From contig JAQFVV010000111.1 in NCBI GenBank assembly GCA_028023455.1, positions 1,369,909-1,433,908 of the forward strand: DNA of 64,000 nt. Direction: 5' to 3'. Of this stretch, positions 1 through 10,989 are shown piece by piece. The notes below the pieces were generated by a model. It saw nothing but the letters and a program-made list of their open reading frames with translations. It had not been told where the DNA came from and did no database searches. Position 1 is the stretch's first letter; every line of letters begins with the position of its first letter. Position numbers and translations under genes: made by a program. This DNA comes from Epiperipatus broadwayi (lineage: Eukaryota > Onychophora > Udeonychophora > Euonychophora > Peripatidae).

Positions 1-1010
1 ATTCTTTCAGGTCGTAAAAGTTTCAAATGAAGTAAATATCACAAGAATCTAAATTTAAAAAAAAAAGTGTTTATGATTATTATTACCATTATTAAGCTTT
101 ATCATCATTACCACCACTGATATTATTGCTATTTCCACAGATTTAATGAGTAGTGAACTGATTATAATGATCCAGCTAAATTTTTAGATCAGCTTTTTTC
201 ACACTACACATAAAGACCCGTAAATAGGATTCCAAAGCATACAATTATTTTCCAAATAAAATTCTCAATCTAAATCCACTTCCAGAGTTACTATTATTGG
301 TTACAAATTAAGTCTTCCAGCCTGCAAACTCTTATCATTATTGCTTTCTTAGTAACCGATGACTTTTGCATAAAAAGAAGAGGGGGGGGGGGGGGCTTGG
401 GATCAAAATTGCTGTTCATGTAATTAAAAAAATAAAAATAACCAATAGTGTTAGAAATTCATGTTATATAAAGTTTATGCTAATTGAAGACACTGATAAT
501 AAGATTTTAAAAAAATGGAGAAAGAATTTGAGAAGAAGCACAGAGAGAGAGGACGAAAATTTAAAAAAATTGTTAGAGCAAAATATAGTATTTTGTTATA
601 TCTTACAAGATAGAAAGAAATATTCTCAATCTGACATCACTTATTAGTTATTCACAGTTAACTCTCATTTATAAAGGTCATTCTACAAATTGTCACCTGT
701 GGATGCAGTTCTTAGCCTGAATTAAGTATTTTATAGAATAGTATTAAAATAATACTGAATTGGTTATTAAAACATTAAAATATTTAATAAAAAAATTGTT
801 TAGTAAAAAAAAAATAAGTATTAAAGTAATAATATTTATTATTAAACTATAAATTGTTTTTTTATGAAATATTTTAGTTGAAAATGCTGCAAATAATGTT
901 TGAAAATTGTTTAATAAAAATATTTACTGATTAAATTAATTAATAACTACTGTTAATTAATGTCATGAATTATGATTTTACACTTGTGATGTTTTTTTAA
1001 GGGACTTACT
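1..1010. other. AT-rich intergenic sequence
   Basis: No gene, RNA or mobile element is recognised. A run of 14 G interrupts the sequence near 381-396. The 93-codon reading frame spanning it is low-complexity Lys/Ile/Asn sequence with no family resemblance, so it is not annotated. Confidence 0.6.
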
Positions 1011-1014
1011 GGTA

Positions 1015-1992
1015 CATTTTTATAATGACTGGCCTTTGGGTCACATCCGGCTTGCAGTGATGTTGAATCTGGCTCGCCCCGTAAATCCCTAAATATAGAA
1101 AATCTATACCTGACTACACTTGCTGTAAACCGCAATCTCTAGGCCTATCACTTATATGTTCATATAACGTTATTCTAATGCCATGAAAAAATATAAAATA
1201 CTAAATACAAAAATTAAATTTTTTTACTATAATTTGTGTGAAGTTAATCATAACTTCTAAAACACCAATTATATATTACAAAATATAAAAATATGGGAGG
1301 AATCACATCACAAATAATATTAATTTATATTTTTAAAGAATACTGTATATTCTATGCAACTAACAGCATTAGAATATTATTTCCTAATTATTATTGTAGC
1401 ATCAATTGAAAGAAATTCCTTTAGGTTTAACCTCTTGTTAAAAAAATAATATTGGTGCACGATATTTTATAAGTAAGTTTATGCCTTTTCTAATTATTAC
1501 AATTTTAAGTTTTTTTTACAGCTTATAAAATGAGCCAATTAAAAAAAAAAAGAAAAATTGATACCAAATACCGCATTTTCAATGATAATAGAACTTTCAC
1601 ATATTTATTTGCAAATATAGAAGATAAAACTATTTATTTGATTTGTAAGGAAACTATTTCCATTTTTAAAGAATATAACCACTGGAACAAATACAAATTG
1701 AAGCAGAAAAATTAAAATGTGATTTGCATAAGCAACAAAATATTTTGAAAATTTTGTCAAATATAGATAAGAGCTGTCACAAAAGCTAGTATTTATCTGT
1801 ACCTATCTATAATTGATTCCTAATTAAGTCATTAAATATTGTATTTATTTTAAAATACATTGATAATTCAAGTAATCTAACATTTTTTAGGTTCTGATTT
1901 TTTTTGTTAAATCGTTCAATTTTTTCCAGCCCGCATTATAATACAAAAATTTTATTCGCCCAGTGATGAAAAAAGTTGCCCATTCCTGCTCT
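1015..1992 (+). mobile_element. Decayed hAT-type DNA transposon, internally deleted
   Basis: The stretch contains the N-terminal remnant of a hAT transposase (1530-1792). It ends at about 1972-1992 in TTGCCCATTCCTGCTCTA, which on the other strand reads as a hAT-like terminus of the CAGNNNTGGGCAA type. The left part (1020-1115) is richer in G+C than its surroundings and could be the 5' end, but I could not match a left terminal inverted repeat or an 8-bp target duplication, so the left boundary is a guess. Most of the transposase (catalytic core and dimerisation domain) is missing between the N-terminal remnant and the right end, making this a non-autonomous fossil. Confidence 0.5.
1530..1792 (+). 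pseudogene. hAT transposase N-terminal remnant (GTF2IRD2/ZBED5-like)
   Basis: The 61-codon reading frame starts MSQLKKKRKIDTKYRIFND, and later has TIYLICKETISIFKEYN. I recognise this as the N-terminus of the hAT transposases related to GTF2IRD2 and ZBED5, where a Lys-Arg-Lys start is followed by a Cys-containing segment and FKEYN. After one frameshift the match continues with KLKCDLHKQQNIL and a DKSC motif, also typical of that family. It stops about 90 codons in, and the second Cys of the zinc-binding pair is not visible. There is no catalytic domain, so it is a dead fragment. Identification is from recalled family motifs, not a search. Confidence 0.7.
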
Positions 1993-2284
1993 ATATGAAA
2001 AGGAGTTAATAATGATATAACAAAATACAACTGTCAATTGTCAAGGAAAACTACAAAAACAAAGTGAAATATCAAAAATATAATGCAACTTCTTGATATT
2101 TATTTCAGCAATAAAAAAAAAAAAGATGGTTCTATTATTTAAAATAAAGAATGACAACTTAAAGTGTATGGAAGAGTTATACTAAGAATCATAAAATAAA
2201 AAAAGTAAAACAAAAAAAGAAAGCAGCCTCAAATGGCATCTTTTAAAATGTCAAGTATTTAAAATGAAGAGGTTGAATACATGA

Positions 2285-3342
2285 AATGATGGAATTTTAT
2301 TTTTAAAAAAACCCAAAAAAACTAATAAACAAATAGAGAAGTTGTTGGCTAAACTAAATGTTAATAATATACTAGACGATTGGAAGAATGCAAGAGTGAT
2401 GTTGATACTTAAGGAACAAGGTAAAAAAATTATTAGAAATTGCAGGCTTATCAGTCTTCCATCATTCTATACAATATAGTTACTAAAATTATTAGAACTC
2501 TGAATAAACTACTTTAAAAAAAAAGCAAGATTTAAAAATGATTCTAGCATAGTAAATCATATACAAGTATTAAAAATAGTTATAAAAAGACATTTCATTC
2601 TACAAACATTTCCATAGTTGAGTAAAGCTTGGGAATACCATAATATAGATGAAGGATAATGTCACAAAGATAAAGTCAAATTTTGAAGAATATTTATCAT
2701 AATACAACAGCAATTATCAGATTATATACTAACATTTAACTATGATAGCAGAGTATAACAGGGATTTCCATATCTTGGAAATATTTTATCATAGCTTAGA
2801 AGTTAATAAATATTATTCATATTATTAATACAGATAAAAATATAATGGATGAAATTATTCATAGAATTAATCTTAGATGAAGTACTTTTGATATAAATAA
2901 GACGTACAACATGTATACTAAAAAAAGCTTATTAGTATATGTGTTGTATGTATTATTTATATTGAATTACATTTTTTTTTTTGAGAAAAGTTTAAATATC
3001 TTGGAATTGAATAATATAATAGAAAATATAATTAAATAGTAGAAAATATGCTATAGAATTGAAAAAAAAACAACAAACTTTTTAATAGATGTGTCTAAGA
3101 CTTGAACACTAAATAGAAGAGCATTAATAAAATTTCAGAGGAAACAGTAACATATGGAGTAATATATAGTGGAAATAACAATGAGAGATCAAAAACTAAA
3201 TATATAAGTAAAAGAAATACTATTAATACCACTGAGAGAATTAGGAAATGAAATGAAACTGAGGTGGCCATATTGTTAGAAGAGATTTATGGATAATTAA
3301 AATCTTAAGCTGGATCACAAGAAATTATAAAAGACTTTAAAA
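2285..3342 (+). pseudogene. Highly decayed RTE-clade LINE fragment (reverse transcriptase to C-terminus)
   Basis: Nucleotide similarity to the near-intact RTE at 52373-55665 is clear in blocks. The segment around 2377-2392 (gattggaagaatgcaa) matches that element near 54330. The blocks at 2425-2460, 2660-2730, 2825-2890, 3105-3170 and 3255-3340 follow in the same order as thumb, C-terminal and tail-proximal parts of the RTE gene. The copy has many stops, frameshifts and deletions and lacks the endonuclease half. The sequence runs abruptly into a poly-C stretch at 3343, so the natural 3' end is not seen. It is much older than the other two RTE copies in the window. Confidence 0.8.
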
Positions 3343-3740
3343 ACCCCCCCCCCCCCCCCCCCCCCCCCCTGCTACCCCCCCCCCCCCCCCCCCACCCCAC
3401 TTTTAACCCAAAAAAAAAAAAAAAGAAAAAAAATAAAAAACTATAATATTCAATCCAAACCAAATACAAAAAATTATATAAATAGAATCAATCACCCTCC
3501 CCCTTTTTTTTTTTTTTTTTTCTCTCCAAACAACCCCACCCCCCCCCTATTAAAGAGGGGGGGGGGGTAAAACAACAAAACACCACATGATCACCCTCCC
3601 AAACAAACACAATTGTAATAAAAAAATACAAAAAACCCCCAAATCTCCCCATAAAGAGGTGCCATCTTGTTAAAAAAAAAAAAAAAAAGGAAGGCAAAAG
3701 GGTTAAAAAAAAATCCCCTCCTAGTGCCTACTAAACAAAT
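3343..3740. other. Homopolymer-smeared, probably low-quality sequence
   Basis: Runs of C, A, T and G (up to about 20 identical bases) dominate, and G is otherwise almost absent. From about 3420 the underlying order of sequence words still follows the HR-A repeat at 49264-49430. For example CACATGATCAC at 3592-3602 is followed by distorted versions of the next 150 bases of HR-A. The differences are mostly homopolymer expansions and substitutions toward A or C. That looks more like a badly resolved consensus than ordinary decay. Confidence 0.6.
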
Positions 3741-3850
3741 CCCCCCAGACTCTTTTCGGGCTTGTGGCCTTCATCAGTGAGGAGCCTTGGATCTGAGAGC
3801 ACTGCACCTAGATCTTAGGATCTAATGCAACCCTCCAGCACCCACCACAT
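3420..3850 (-). mobile_element. HR-A repeat copy (hammerhead-bearing), distorted
   Basis: Read on the minus strand, the order is ribozyme motif, the GTAGGCA block, the block before TATGGAGAG, and the CACATGATCAC block. This matches one unit of the HR-A array at 49264-50476. The upstream part in 3783-3850 (ATCTGAGAGCACTGC and GATCCTAAGATCTA) also matches, and similarity is lost after about 3850. No direct repeats were found around it, and its 3' part overlaps the homopolymer-smeared stretch. Confidence 0.65.
3743..3782 (-). ncRNA. Hammerhead-like ribozyme motif (HR-A copy 1)
   Basis: On the minus strand the order is CCTCA, CTGATGA, a GGC/GCC stem with a CACAA loop, CGAAA, then GTC and TGGGG. 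CCTCA can pair with TGGGG as stem I. The catalytic elements CUGANGA and GAAA are intact. The C that normally follows GAAA is A here, which weakens stem III. Predicted from motif only. Confidence 0.5.
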
Positions 3851-6297
3851 GTAGATGAATGAGTGAGATAAGAAAGTTTTCTGAAATGATATGGAGAAGA
3901 CTAAAAATTGAAAACTGGATTTAAAATTGGAGACTTTCACCTGCAGTGAATAAATAATGTAGGAATATGATGTTGATGAAACAACAAATGCACTGGCATA
4001 ATAAAATATTGGCAGCAGACTGAAAATAGACAAGTAACCTAAAATACTGTACATTTAAAACATATTCATTCAGATGGCCAGGGTATTATAATCCTAGCTC
4101 CATACAACTTTTGCATAATTCAATTTTTGAATATAATAGATCATGCTATTATATCAAAACATTATGGTACATGGGTCCAAACTCATTAATTTCCATTTCA
4201 TTAAAAATAAAGGGCCATTCTCTTTAAAGTGAAATTTCAAATTGTATTTTTAAAAAAATTATATTTAATTAACTGTTTAAAATGGTAGATTTACATATGG
4301 GTAAAGCCCTGCTTGTGGTTCTGCATTAATATAATCCAAATAAAATCATTCAGGTTTCTTAAACTTTCAAAAAAATAAGAAGAAATAAGCAAAATATTTG
4401 TGTGTAAGGAATTTTTTTCTTGATAAACTTATCTCTTTCCTTGTAAAGATATTTCTTTTGTAAGTTAAAATCTTAATTAATTAAAAATGAAAGAAATAAA
4501 AAAACAAAACAAATCTAACTTTTGTTAGTTTGTCTGTGTGGTTGGTCTGTCACATAATTTCAGGCTATAAAAATGAATTTCTTTCATTGCTCTCTCTTTC
4601 TATCCCTGGCTGACTTAGAGTGAAGGACCCAAACATATAAGAATAAAAATATAATAATTTGTTAACATAAGTTGCTGTTTAAACTATTTGAAATATTTGA
4701 GAGTAAAGTACGTAGTTAATAGTGAAATGGTAAAATAATAATGTCAATAAAAGAATAGCTAATATAAATGGGTAAACCTGAAGTTTTATAACTACTGACC
4801 ATATTTATTTACCAGAGATGACTTGCTAATTCTCAGGACATCATTGCCTGCTAAGTTTTATTTAAATAGTATATTATAGCGGAAAGGAAGAGAGATGGAT
4901 AAAATACCTGTAAAGAAAAAAAAAAAAGAACTCTCAAGGCCAATGCTTTCAATGGAATCAGCGACAAAACTATTATTTCACATATATGTATGCTAAATAA
5001 CAGGAAAACAAAAATCTTATCAACCAAGAAAACGGATAGCCCCTTTTAAGTAAAATCAATCATCAGCTATTAATTGTGATATTTAAGAAAATGAACCTGA
5101 AATATATGTGTGCACATAACAAAGAATCTAGAGCTAGTACATAATTGAAACTATGAACTTTAATGAATTCTAAAATCAGAGATGAGATTATATTTTGTTT
5201 TTGTTATTTCTTCATGTCTGTGAATGCATAGTTATTGTGTACTTTTTTGTGAGATTATTTTTCTATTATATCTTTGTGTACACAATTTTTTTATTTTATT
5301 TTAATATTATATCTGTAAAAGAAAATGCACTTTATTTCTAGAAGTTAAGAGTGATATTTAAAAAATGCTTTGGTAATTTAATTTTCTTTTAGTATTATTA
5401 AATTGTTAATTTTTATTAAAATGTCTATCTGCTTATTTCTGGAAACATTCCAAAGAAATTATAAACTTCTGTAAGTATATGCCTGTGTGATTTATGAAAA
5501 AAGGTAATTATCAAAACAGATTAACGAGCTAGAATTTATGGGAAATACTGGTCTAAGGGAACATATTAGTAATAATAATGATACTTAATTTATCAGGTGA
5601 TAAGAAATGCCATAGAATTTTAAATGGCTGGTGCTCATTATTAATAAATATTTTATCATCACACGTTCCATTGGCTAACTGTCTTCAGAATTATAGTAAA
5701 AATATAGTTGAGTTATTAAAGCTATACACTGTGGTAAAAGTGATAATTTGTATGGTACATTTGATCACACAACTGGAGAGTAGTGTATATGGAATAAGAG
5801 CATATAAGACCTTCTATCCATCCAGTACACTATAAATAAATAATACTTAGTATGGGTTTTCTTTTCATAATATAATAATATACAATAAAAAAGTTTAAAT
5901 GTTTTATTTACGCAACTTTTAAGGTTTGGAGCTAAGCAGAACATTTTTCAAATTTATATTAAACATATCAATTTCATTGATTTAATTATTTTTTGTAAAG
6001 AATAAAACTGCAAGTTTATAAAGGATAGGCAATTATAAAAATGAAAATTAAAAACAATTATGGACTCAATCTGAATTAGACTTCAAAATAAGACAATGTA
6101 AAATGTTACTTACAGAACGAATGCAGGAAAAAACCCCAAGTATTTATAGAAATTACAAAATATTGTATTACTTTTTATTTTTATAATCAGTGAAACAATG
6201 CATCAGAGCTACTTCCACAATTTACAATATGAACTATGGGTTAATCAACCCTGAGTTAAATATAACAAATAACACCCACAAAAAGCAACTAAGTTAC
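3851..6297. other. AT-rich intergenic sequence
   Basis: No coding sequence or RNA gene is recognised. Short reading frames (for example 3815-4054 minus, 5578-5835 plus) have no recognisable domains or motifs. The sequence is ordinary AT-rich DNA with scattered poly-A and poly-T runs. Confidence 0.55.
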
Positions 6298-6312
6298 AAT
6301 ACAAGTCTTTAA
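6298..6312 (+). repeat. Left target-site duplication of FB-1
   Basis: Perfect 15-bp direct repeat aatacaagtctttaa, repeated at 6848-6862. The bases on either side differ, so the match ends exactly at 15. Confidence 0.75.
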
Positions 6313-6847
6313 GCATTTATTTTATATAGCGTATGTTTGCAATTGTATACATTCAAATATCAGCCCTTTAAGCTAATTGTGCATACGCTTTGCGAGTGTT
6401 AATAATAATAAATGAATACTTTCTCACCAATACAAGATATAGTATATATGCAGGAACAAAAGGAATCCCTCTTATTCCTACGACTCAAATGCTTATATAT
6501 GAGCAAATCTGAAGTACTGGCAAGTAAAGCGTGAGGATGGAACCATCACTTTAAATTACTATATATGATGTCTGAATGAATGACGTGGGTAAAATTGTCT
6601 AGAATTTACTAAACGTCATTCCAACTGAAACTTAATCATATGTACAACCACGTCATTCATTCAGACTCATATATAGTAATTTAAAGTGACGGTTTCATCC
6701 TCACGCTTTACTTGCCAGTACTTCAGATTTGCTCATATATAAGCATTTGAGTCGTAGGAATAAGAGGTATTCCTTTTGTTCCTGCATAAATACTATATCT
6801 TGTATTGGTGAGAAAGCGTATGCACAATTAGCTTAAATGGCTGAATG
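6313..6847. mobile_element. Foldback element FB-1 with 15-bp target duplication
   Basis: Two long inverted arms (about 6361-6588 and 6648-6845) are nearly complementary and separated by a 59-base loop. The left arm has an extra segment (tttgcgagtgttaataat and neighbours) absent from the right arm. The whole unit, plus a short unpaired left lead of about 48 bases, lies between direct repeats aatacaagtctttaa at 6298-6312 and 6848-6862. No coding capacity is visible. The minus strand of the right arm contains a GAAACCGTC end next to a hairpin, but a canonical CUGANGA box is absent. The long target duplication fits retroposition better than cut-and-paste transposition. Confidence 0.75.
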
Positions 6848-6869
6848 AATACAAGTCTTTAAAAATAAA

Positions 6870-7000
6870 AAAATAATCAAATGATTTTATTGGTCGGAAG
6901 TGTATAAGAAGTTTTAGCATCAGAAGTGCAGAATTGGAGGTGATCCGCAGATTTTACACTCTAGAGTCTGACCCTTAACCACTGTGCTGGACTAAGCTTC
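6870..7000 (-). repeat. Possible decayed tRNA-like SINE
   Basis: On the minus strand AGCACAGTGGTTAAGGG resembles an RNA polymerase III A box with flanks. GGATCACCTCC about 45 bases downstream is a degenerate B box. No tail or target duplication was found, so the identification is weak. Confidence 0.3.
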
Positions 7001-7947
7001 TCATTTAAAACTTAAATTATATAAAGATAACTTTTTTAAAAAAAATTAACATTAAGTAAGTCAGTCAAATAATCTGGTGATGATTAACATGGATTAGAAT
7101 GAAGAATAATTTTCTCAGAATCAAAGTGAATATTTTGAAGTAGTCTTTATAAAACAATTCAATAAATATTTTGCATTAGTTTCTTTATTTCTTCATTCAT
7201 TCTTCTGAGTTTTCTTTGTTTTGGCAAGCTAAGCTTAGTTGTATTGAAATAGTTAACATTCCTTCAAGCAGTCTAAAAAAGTTTTGGATTCAGAAAAGAT
7301 TCTCCTTTACATTTATTACAACAGAGATTTTTATTCATATATACATTTTTAAATTCTTAATGAACTATCAAGAAAAAAATATTTACAATATCAAAAACTT
7401 TTAAAAATGCAATAAAGTTTATTATTATTTAAACATTTTAGACTATTTCACATAGTCGGAATGCTTCAATGATAATAAAGTTCATTGCATTTTTCCTTTT
7501 GAAAAAAAGCTGATAATTACTTTTTAATATATATATATATAAGTATGAATGAATATTAATAATTACACTTAATATTGCTTCCACTCATTTCTTATGATGT
7601 CAATATATAAAGTGGATACTTTTTTACTCCCTATGTTTTTCTCAACTGTGAAGCTAGAAAAGCATCTAACAGTTCAGGAGATATTTTGAAAACACTTCCC
7701 TCTGAATTTACTCTAGGCTTTAGACATTTATTTGAATTTTCTTATAAACTAGGACTTTTTGAAGGCTGAAATGTTGCTCATATACAACTTTTGACTATCA
7801 CAGAAATGGTAATTTATTTCCCAATATCTTCCATATTTTGAAAACTTGATATTTAAATTCAGGCTGTCTTCAAAACAAGTGGTTTTCTCACTCTCTTGTA
7901 GTCCATATATATAATAAATGTAAAAACTATAAATACCCATTAGATAA
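7001..7947. other. AT-rich intergenic sequence
   Basis: Nothing recognised. A short TA microsatellite lies at 7531-7542. Small reading frames at 7216-7404 (plus) and 7749-7940 (minus) show no family features. Confidence 0.55.
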
Positions 7948-8612
7948 AAATAATTTTAATTAATCAGTAGCACTTTTGAATACATGATTTATCATGAGCT
8001 GTGTATGTCGGTATTTGCTGCTTGTCTATTTATTGTACTATTATCTTTGAATCTACTTATTAATATTGCTTCCTTAATTTTTCTCTTTTTATGATTTCTT
8101 TCTTCCATTAATATTTATGTATCATTTACATTAAAGTAAATTTAAAATTACAAGATTTTTCATGGTGGAAGAATAGTGAGGCAGTATTTAATTGATTATT
8201 TATCGTGTTGTTCTTTTATTCTTTTTCCAGAGCACAACTTGATTCCCTGGTATGTGATTTTTTATAACTACATATAATTTGATAAATTGTATTATTTCTT
8301 TGTATTTTAGGTATAACACTCTTAGACTTATTAATTAGTCTATTTACATTTGGAAGAACACAAAATAAAATATATTTACCTTTAAATATATTTTTAATAA
8401 ATTTAGATTAAACATAATTTACAAATGGTATAGATATTCATTTTATATTATCTAATTGTGAATTATGATTATTCTTTTTATTATTAAACCAATTTAATGT
8501 ATGTAAAATTTGCTATTTATCATATCCCACCTTCATAAGTACATGAGTAAAAAGCTCAATATTTTGATTTTTATCACTTTTATATTTATACAATTTATCA
8601 CTATGATGTAAA
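7948..8612 (-). pseudogene. PLE C-terminal remnant, inverted arm (GIY-YIG endonuclease region)
   Basis: Reading the minus strand from 8612 downward gives the same order of blocks as the plus-strand arm. The conserved Gly-Tyr block is followed by the PFVN-like region, the VIYQI-type region before the endonuclease, and finally the RKIKEA-like C-terminal block encoded near 8070-8100. Stops and frameshifts are frequent. It is a dead copy, useful mainly because it shows that the element inserted as an inverted dimer. Confidence 0.65.
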
Positions 8613-8629
8613 ATGGCAAGTTTGAAATC

Positions 8630-9340
8630 TTTTTTACATTGTAATCATAAATTATGTAAATGTAAAAGTGATAAAAATCAAAATATTGAACTTTTTACTC
8701 ATGAACTTAAAAAAATAGGATATGATAGAAAACAAATTTTATGTACATTAAATTGGTTTTATAATAAAAGTAGTCATTATAATACAAAATTAGTAATAAA
8801 AAATGGATATCTATGCCATTTGTAAATAATGTTCAATCTAAATTAATTAAAAATATATTTAAAGATAAATACAATATTTCATTTTCCCTTCCTCCAAATG
8901 TAAATAGACAACTTAATAATTCTAATGTTATACCTAAAATGCAAGTAAGTAATATAATTTATCAAATTATATATAGTTGTAAAAAATTCATTTATCAGGG
9001 AATCAAGATGTGCTCTGCAAAAAATGATAAAAGAACATCAATTATTATATAATCGTGTAAAAAAAAAAAAAAAGATAAATAATCAATTAAATACTGTCTC
9101 AGTATTCTTGGACCATGAATAATCTTGTAATATTAGATTTACTTTGAATGTAAATGATACAAAAATATTAATGGAAGGAAGAAATCATAAAAAGAGAAAA
9201 ATTAAGGAAGCAATATTGATAAATAGATTCAAAGATAATATAAATAAACAGACAAGCAGTAAATACCAACATACCCAGCTTATTACAGTTGGTAAGGATT
9301 AATAAAAAATCAAAAGTGCTACTGATTAATTAAGATATAT
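8630..9340 (+). pseudogene. PLE C-terminal remnant (post-RT linker and GIY-YIG endonuclease)
   Basis: Reading frames at 8613-8825 and 8813-9052, and the frame after them, carry PLE landmarks in order. IELFTHELKKIGYDRKQIL matches the region where PLE proteins have an E-L-N..L..NGY motif after the reverse transcriptase. MPFVNNVQSKL matches the PFV..L block. VSNIIYQIIYSCKKFIYQG matches the VVYxIPCSCGKxYIGE core of the GIY-YIG nuclease, with Tyr and Gly partly kept. KRKIKEAIL followed by NNINK matches the RKxKEAxxI...NNINR C-terminus. Frameshifts and stops break it, including a poly-A run at 9059-9073. The reverse transcriptase itself is missing. Confidence 0.75.
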
Positions 9341-9739
9341 TTTTTATTATGTTTGGAAACTCATGGAATGCACTGAATATCTACCAAAATTTTTAAGCAA
9401 ATCTGTCAAAAGGTATTTCTTCTTTGAAAATTTCCTTCATAAGGCTTATATTTTTAATTTTAAAAAAGCCTTAAATATGATTAATTTAGTTGAAATAATA
9501 TATATTAATGATAAAATTCCTTATCTATTAACATTAAATATACAACAAATTAAATCTCTAACTATAATTCATAATCTCATTAAGATTTCCTTTTTTCTAA
9601 ACACAAAAAAAAAATCATCTTTATCTATCAGTTAAGTCACAAGGAGATATTAAATTATTAATAAGTAGATAAAATGAAAATTCTCTCATTTTTATTCATA
9701 TACTAATATATTTTTAGTTATATTTATTTTTAAAACACT

Positions 9740-10985
9740 TTTATATAAATAATCTTTACTACTTAACCAAAACATTCCATCTCCTAACACACTCAAATTT
9801 AAACCCACATAGAACTCAACACTAAGGATTACCTTCAAAATCCAATTCAAACCAAACAAACTCCACAACCCCTCTCATACACATTTATACTAATATATAA
9901 TTTCATCCATCAGAAAAACAAAAACTCTAAATCTAAATAACCCTAATTCATTTAAATAACTTATGATTCAGATAAACCATTATTATTATAAATCACCAAT
10001 AAAAAAAAAATAAATTTAAAATAATATTTTAATAATAATATAAAAATATTTACATATAAATTATACATACAATAAACAACAAATATATTTATTTTTTATA
10101 AATCTAAAAAAAAATAGTATACAATCTTTAACAAATTTAATATTCTAAATATATAATTAATTTAAATAAGATCTAAATTATAAAATAAGATCACTATCAA
10201 CATATAAAATTCATTTAATATAATAAATTAATAAAATAATTATAAGAAATATTATATATAACAAGAGTTTTATACAATTTATAAAATACTATAAAAAATC
10301 TTTTATAATTTTTATTGACTTACCACCACACCAACCACCCAACTTAATAGGATACAAATAAAATATACACATTTAAAATAAGACTTTAATTAATGTAACA
10401 CCCAACATACCACTACAACACATTAAATTTAAAATACTTAGTAAAACAAACATTTATAAAACAAAATACTCCAAATTTAATATTTTTATACAACCTCAAA
10501 ACTTAGAAAATAAATACTTATTCTAACAAAATTTAATATAAAACTCTTTCAAATATATATAAATGAGAAATTGTTTTCATAAACTAAGACAACCACACAT
10601 ATTTAACTCCTAAACTTCAAAAAATAATTAATATTCATACAATACATTTAAATAAGAATTTAAAAAATATAAAAACAACCCAACCAATTCACCATAAAAA
10701 AACACTAATAAAAATATAAAAATAAAATATCTAAAACCAACTTTATTTTTATTCTTTAACCCCACAAATTAAATCCAATTACCACACACTATTCAACCAA
10801 AAAAAAACAAAAAACACCCTACCCCACTAAAAAACAATTTTTAACAAAAAAAGCCAATAACAATAAAATATAGAAAACAATTCAAAATACAAAAAATAAC
10901 CCACAATACAAAATAATAATAACCTATAATAACTTATAATAACAACCCCTATTTATACCCATAAATTTACTAAAACATCCTTATA
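9740..10985. other. G-depleted tract with extreme strand asymmetry
   Basis: The plus strand is built almost only of A, T and C. In the last 300 bases (10681-10980) I count only a few G, while C is common, and the same holds at 9760-9960. The edges are fairly sharp: normal composition returns at about 10990 (ACAGCTGG). No tandem repeat explains it. Possible explanations are G-to-A hypermutation of one strand, a mitochondrial insertion with strand-biased composition, or consensus error as in 3343-3740. No mitochondrial gene was recognised. Confidence 0.6.
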
Positions 10986-10989
10986 TAAT

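Larger units (their letters stand above)
7948..9340. mobile_element. Penelope-like element (PLE) fragment in head-to-head inverted dimer
   Basis: The left arm (7948-8612) is the reverse complement of the right arm (8630-9340), with a spacer of about 18 bases. The arms have diverged from each other by many substitutions and small indels but match over their whole length. Examples are aagtgataaaaatcaaaata at 8664-8683 against its complement near 8560-8580, and the shared outer end attaattaatcagtagcac type sequence. Both arms carry the 3' part of a PLE gene (see the two pseudogene entries). I could not find a convincing target duplication, and no hammerhead motif survives in the outer ends. Confidence 0.75.

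Noticed and set aside
366-647. 93-codon reading frame beginning MHKKKRGGGG
   Set aside because: It runs through a poly-G homopolymer and is then Lys/Ile/Asn-rich, as expected from AT-rich non-coding DNA. No motif, no splice context.
9363-9635. 90-codon frame with FKKALNMINL resembling a reverse-transcriptase F.KAFD motif
   Set aside because: The catalytic Asp is absent and nothing else in the frame matches an RT; the match is too short to support.
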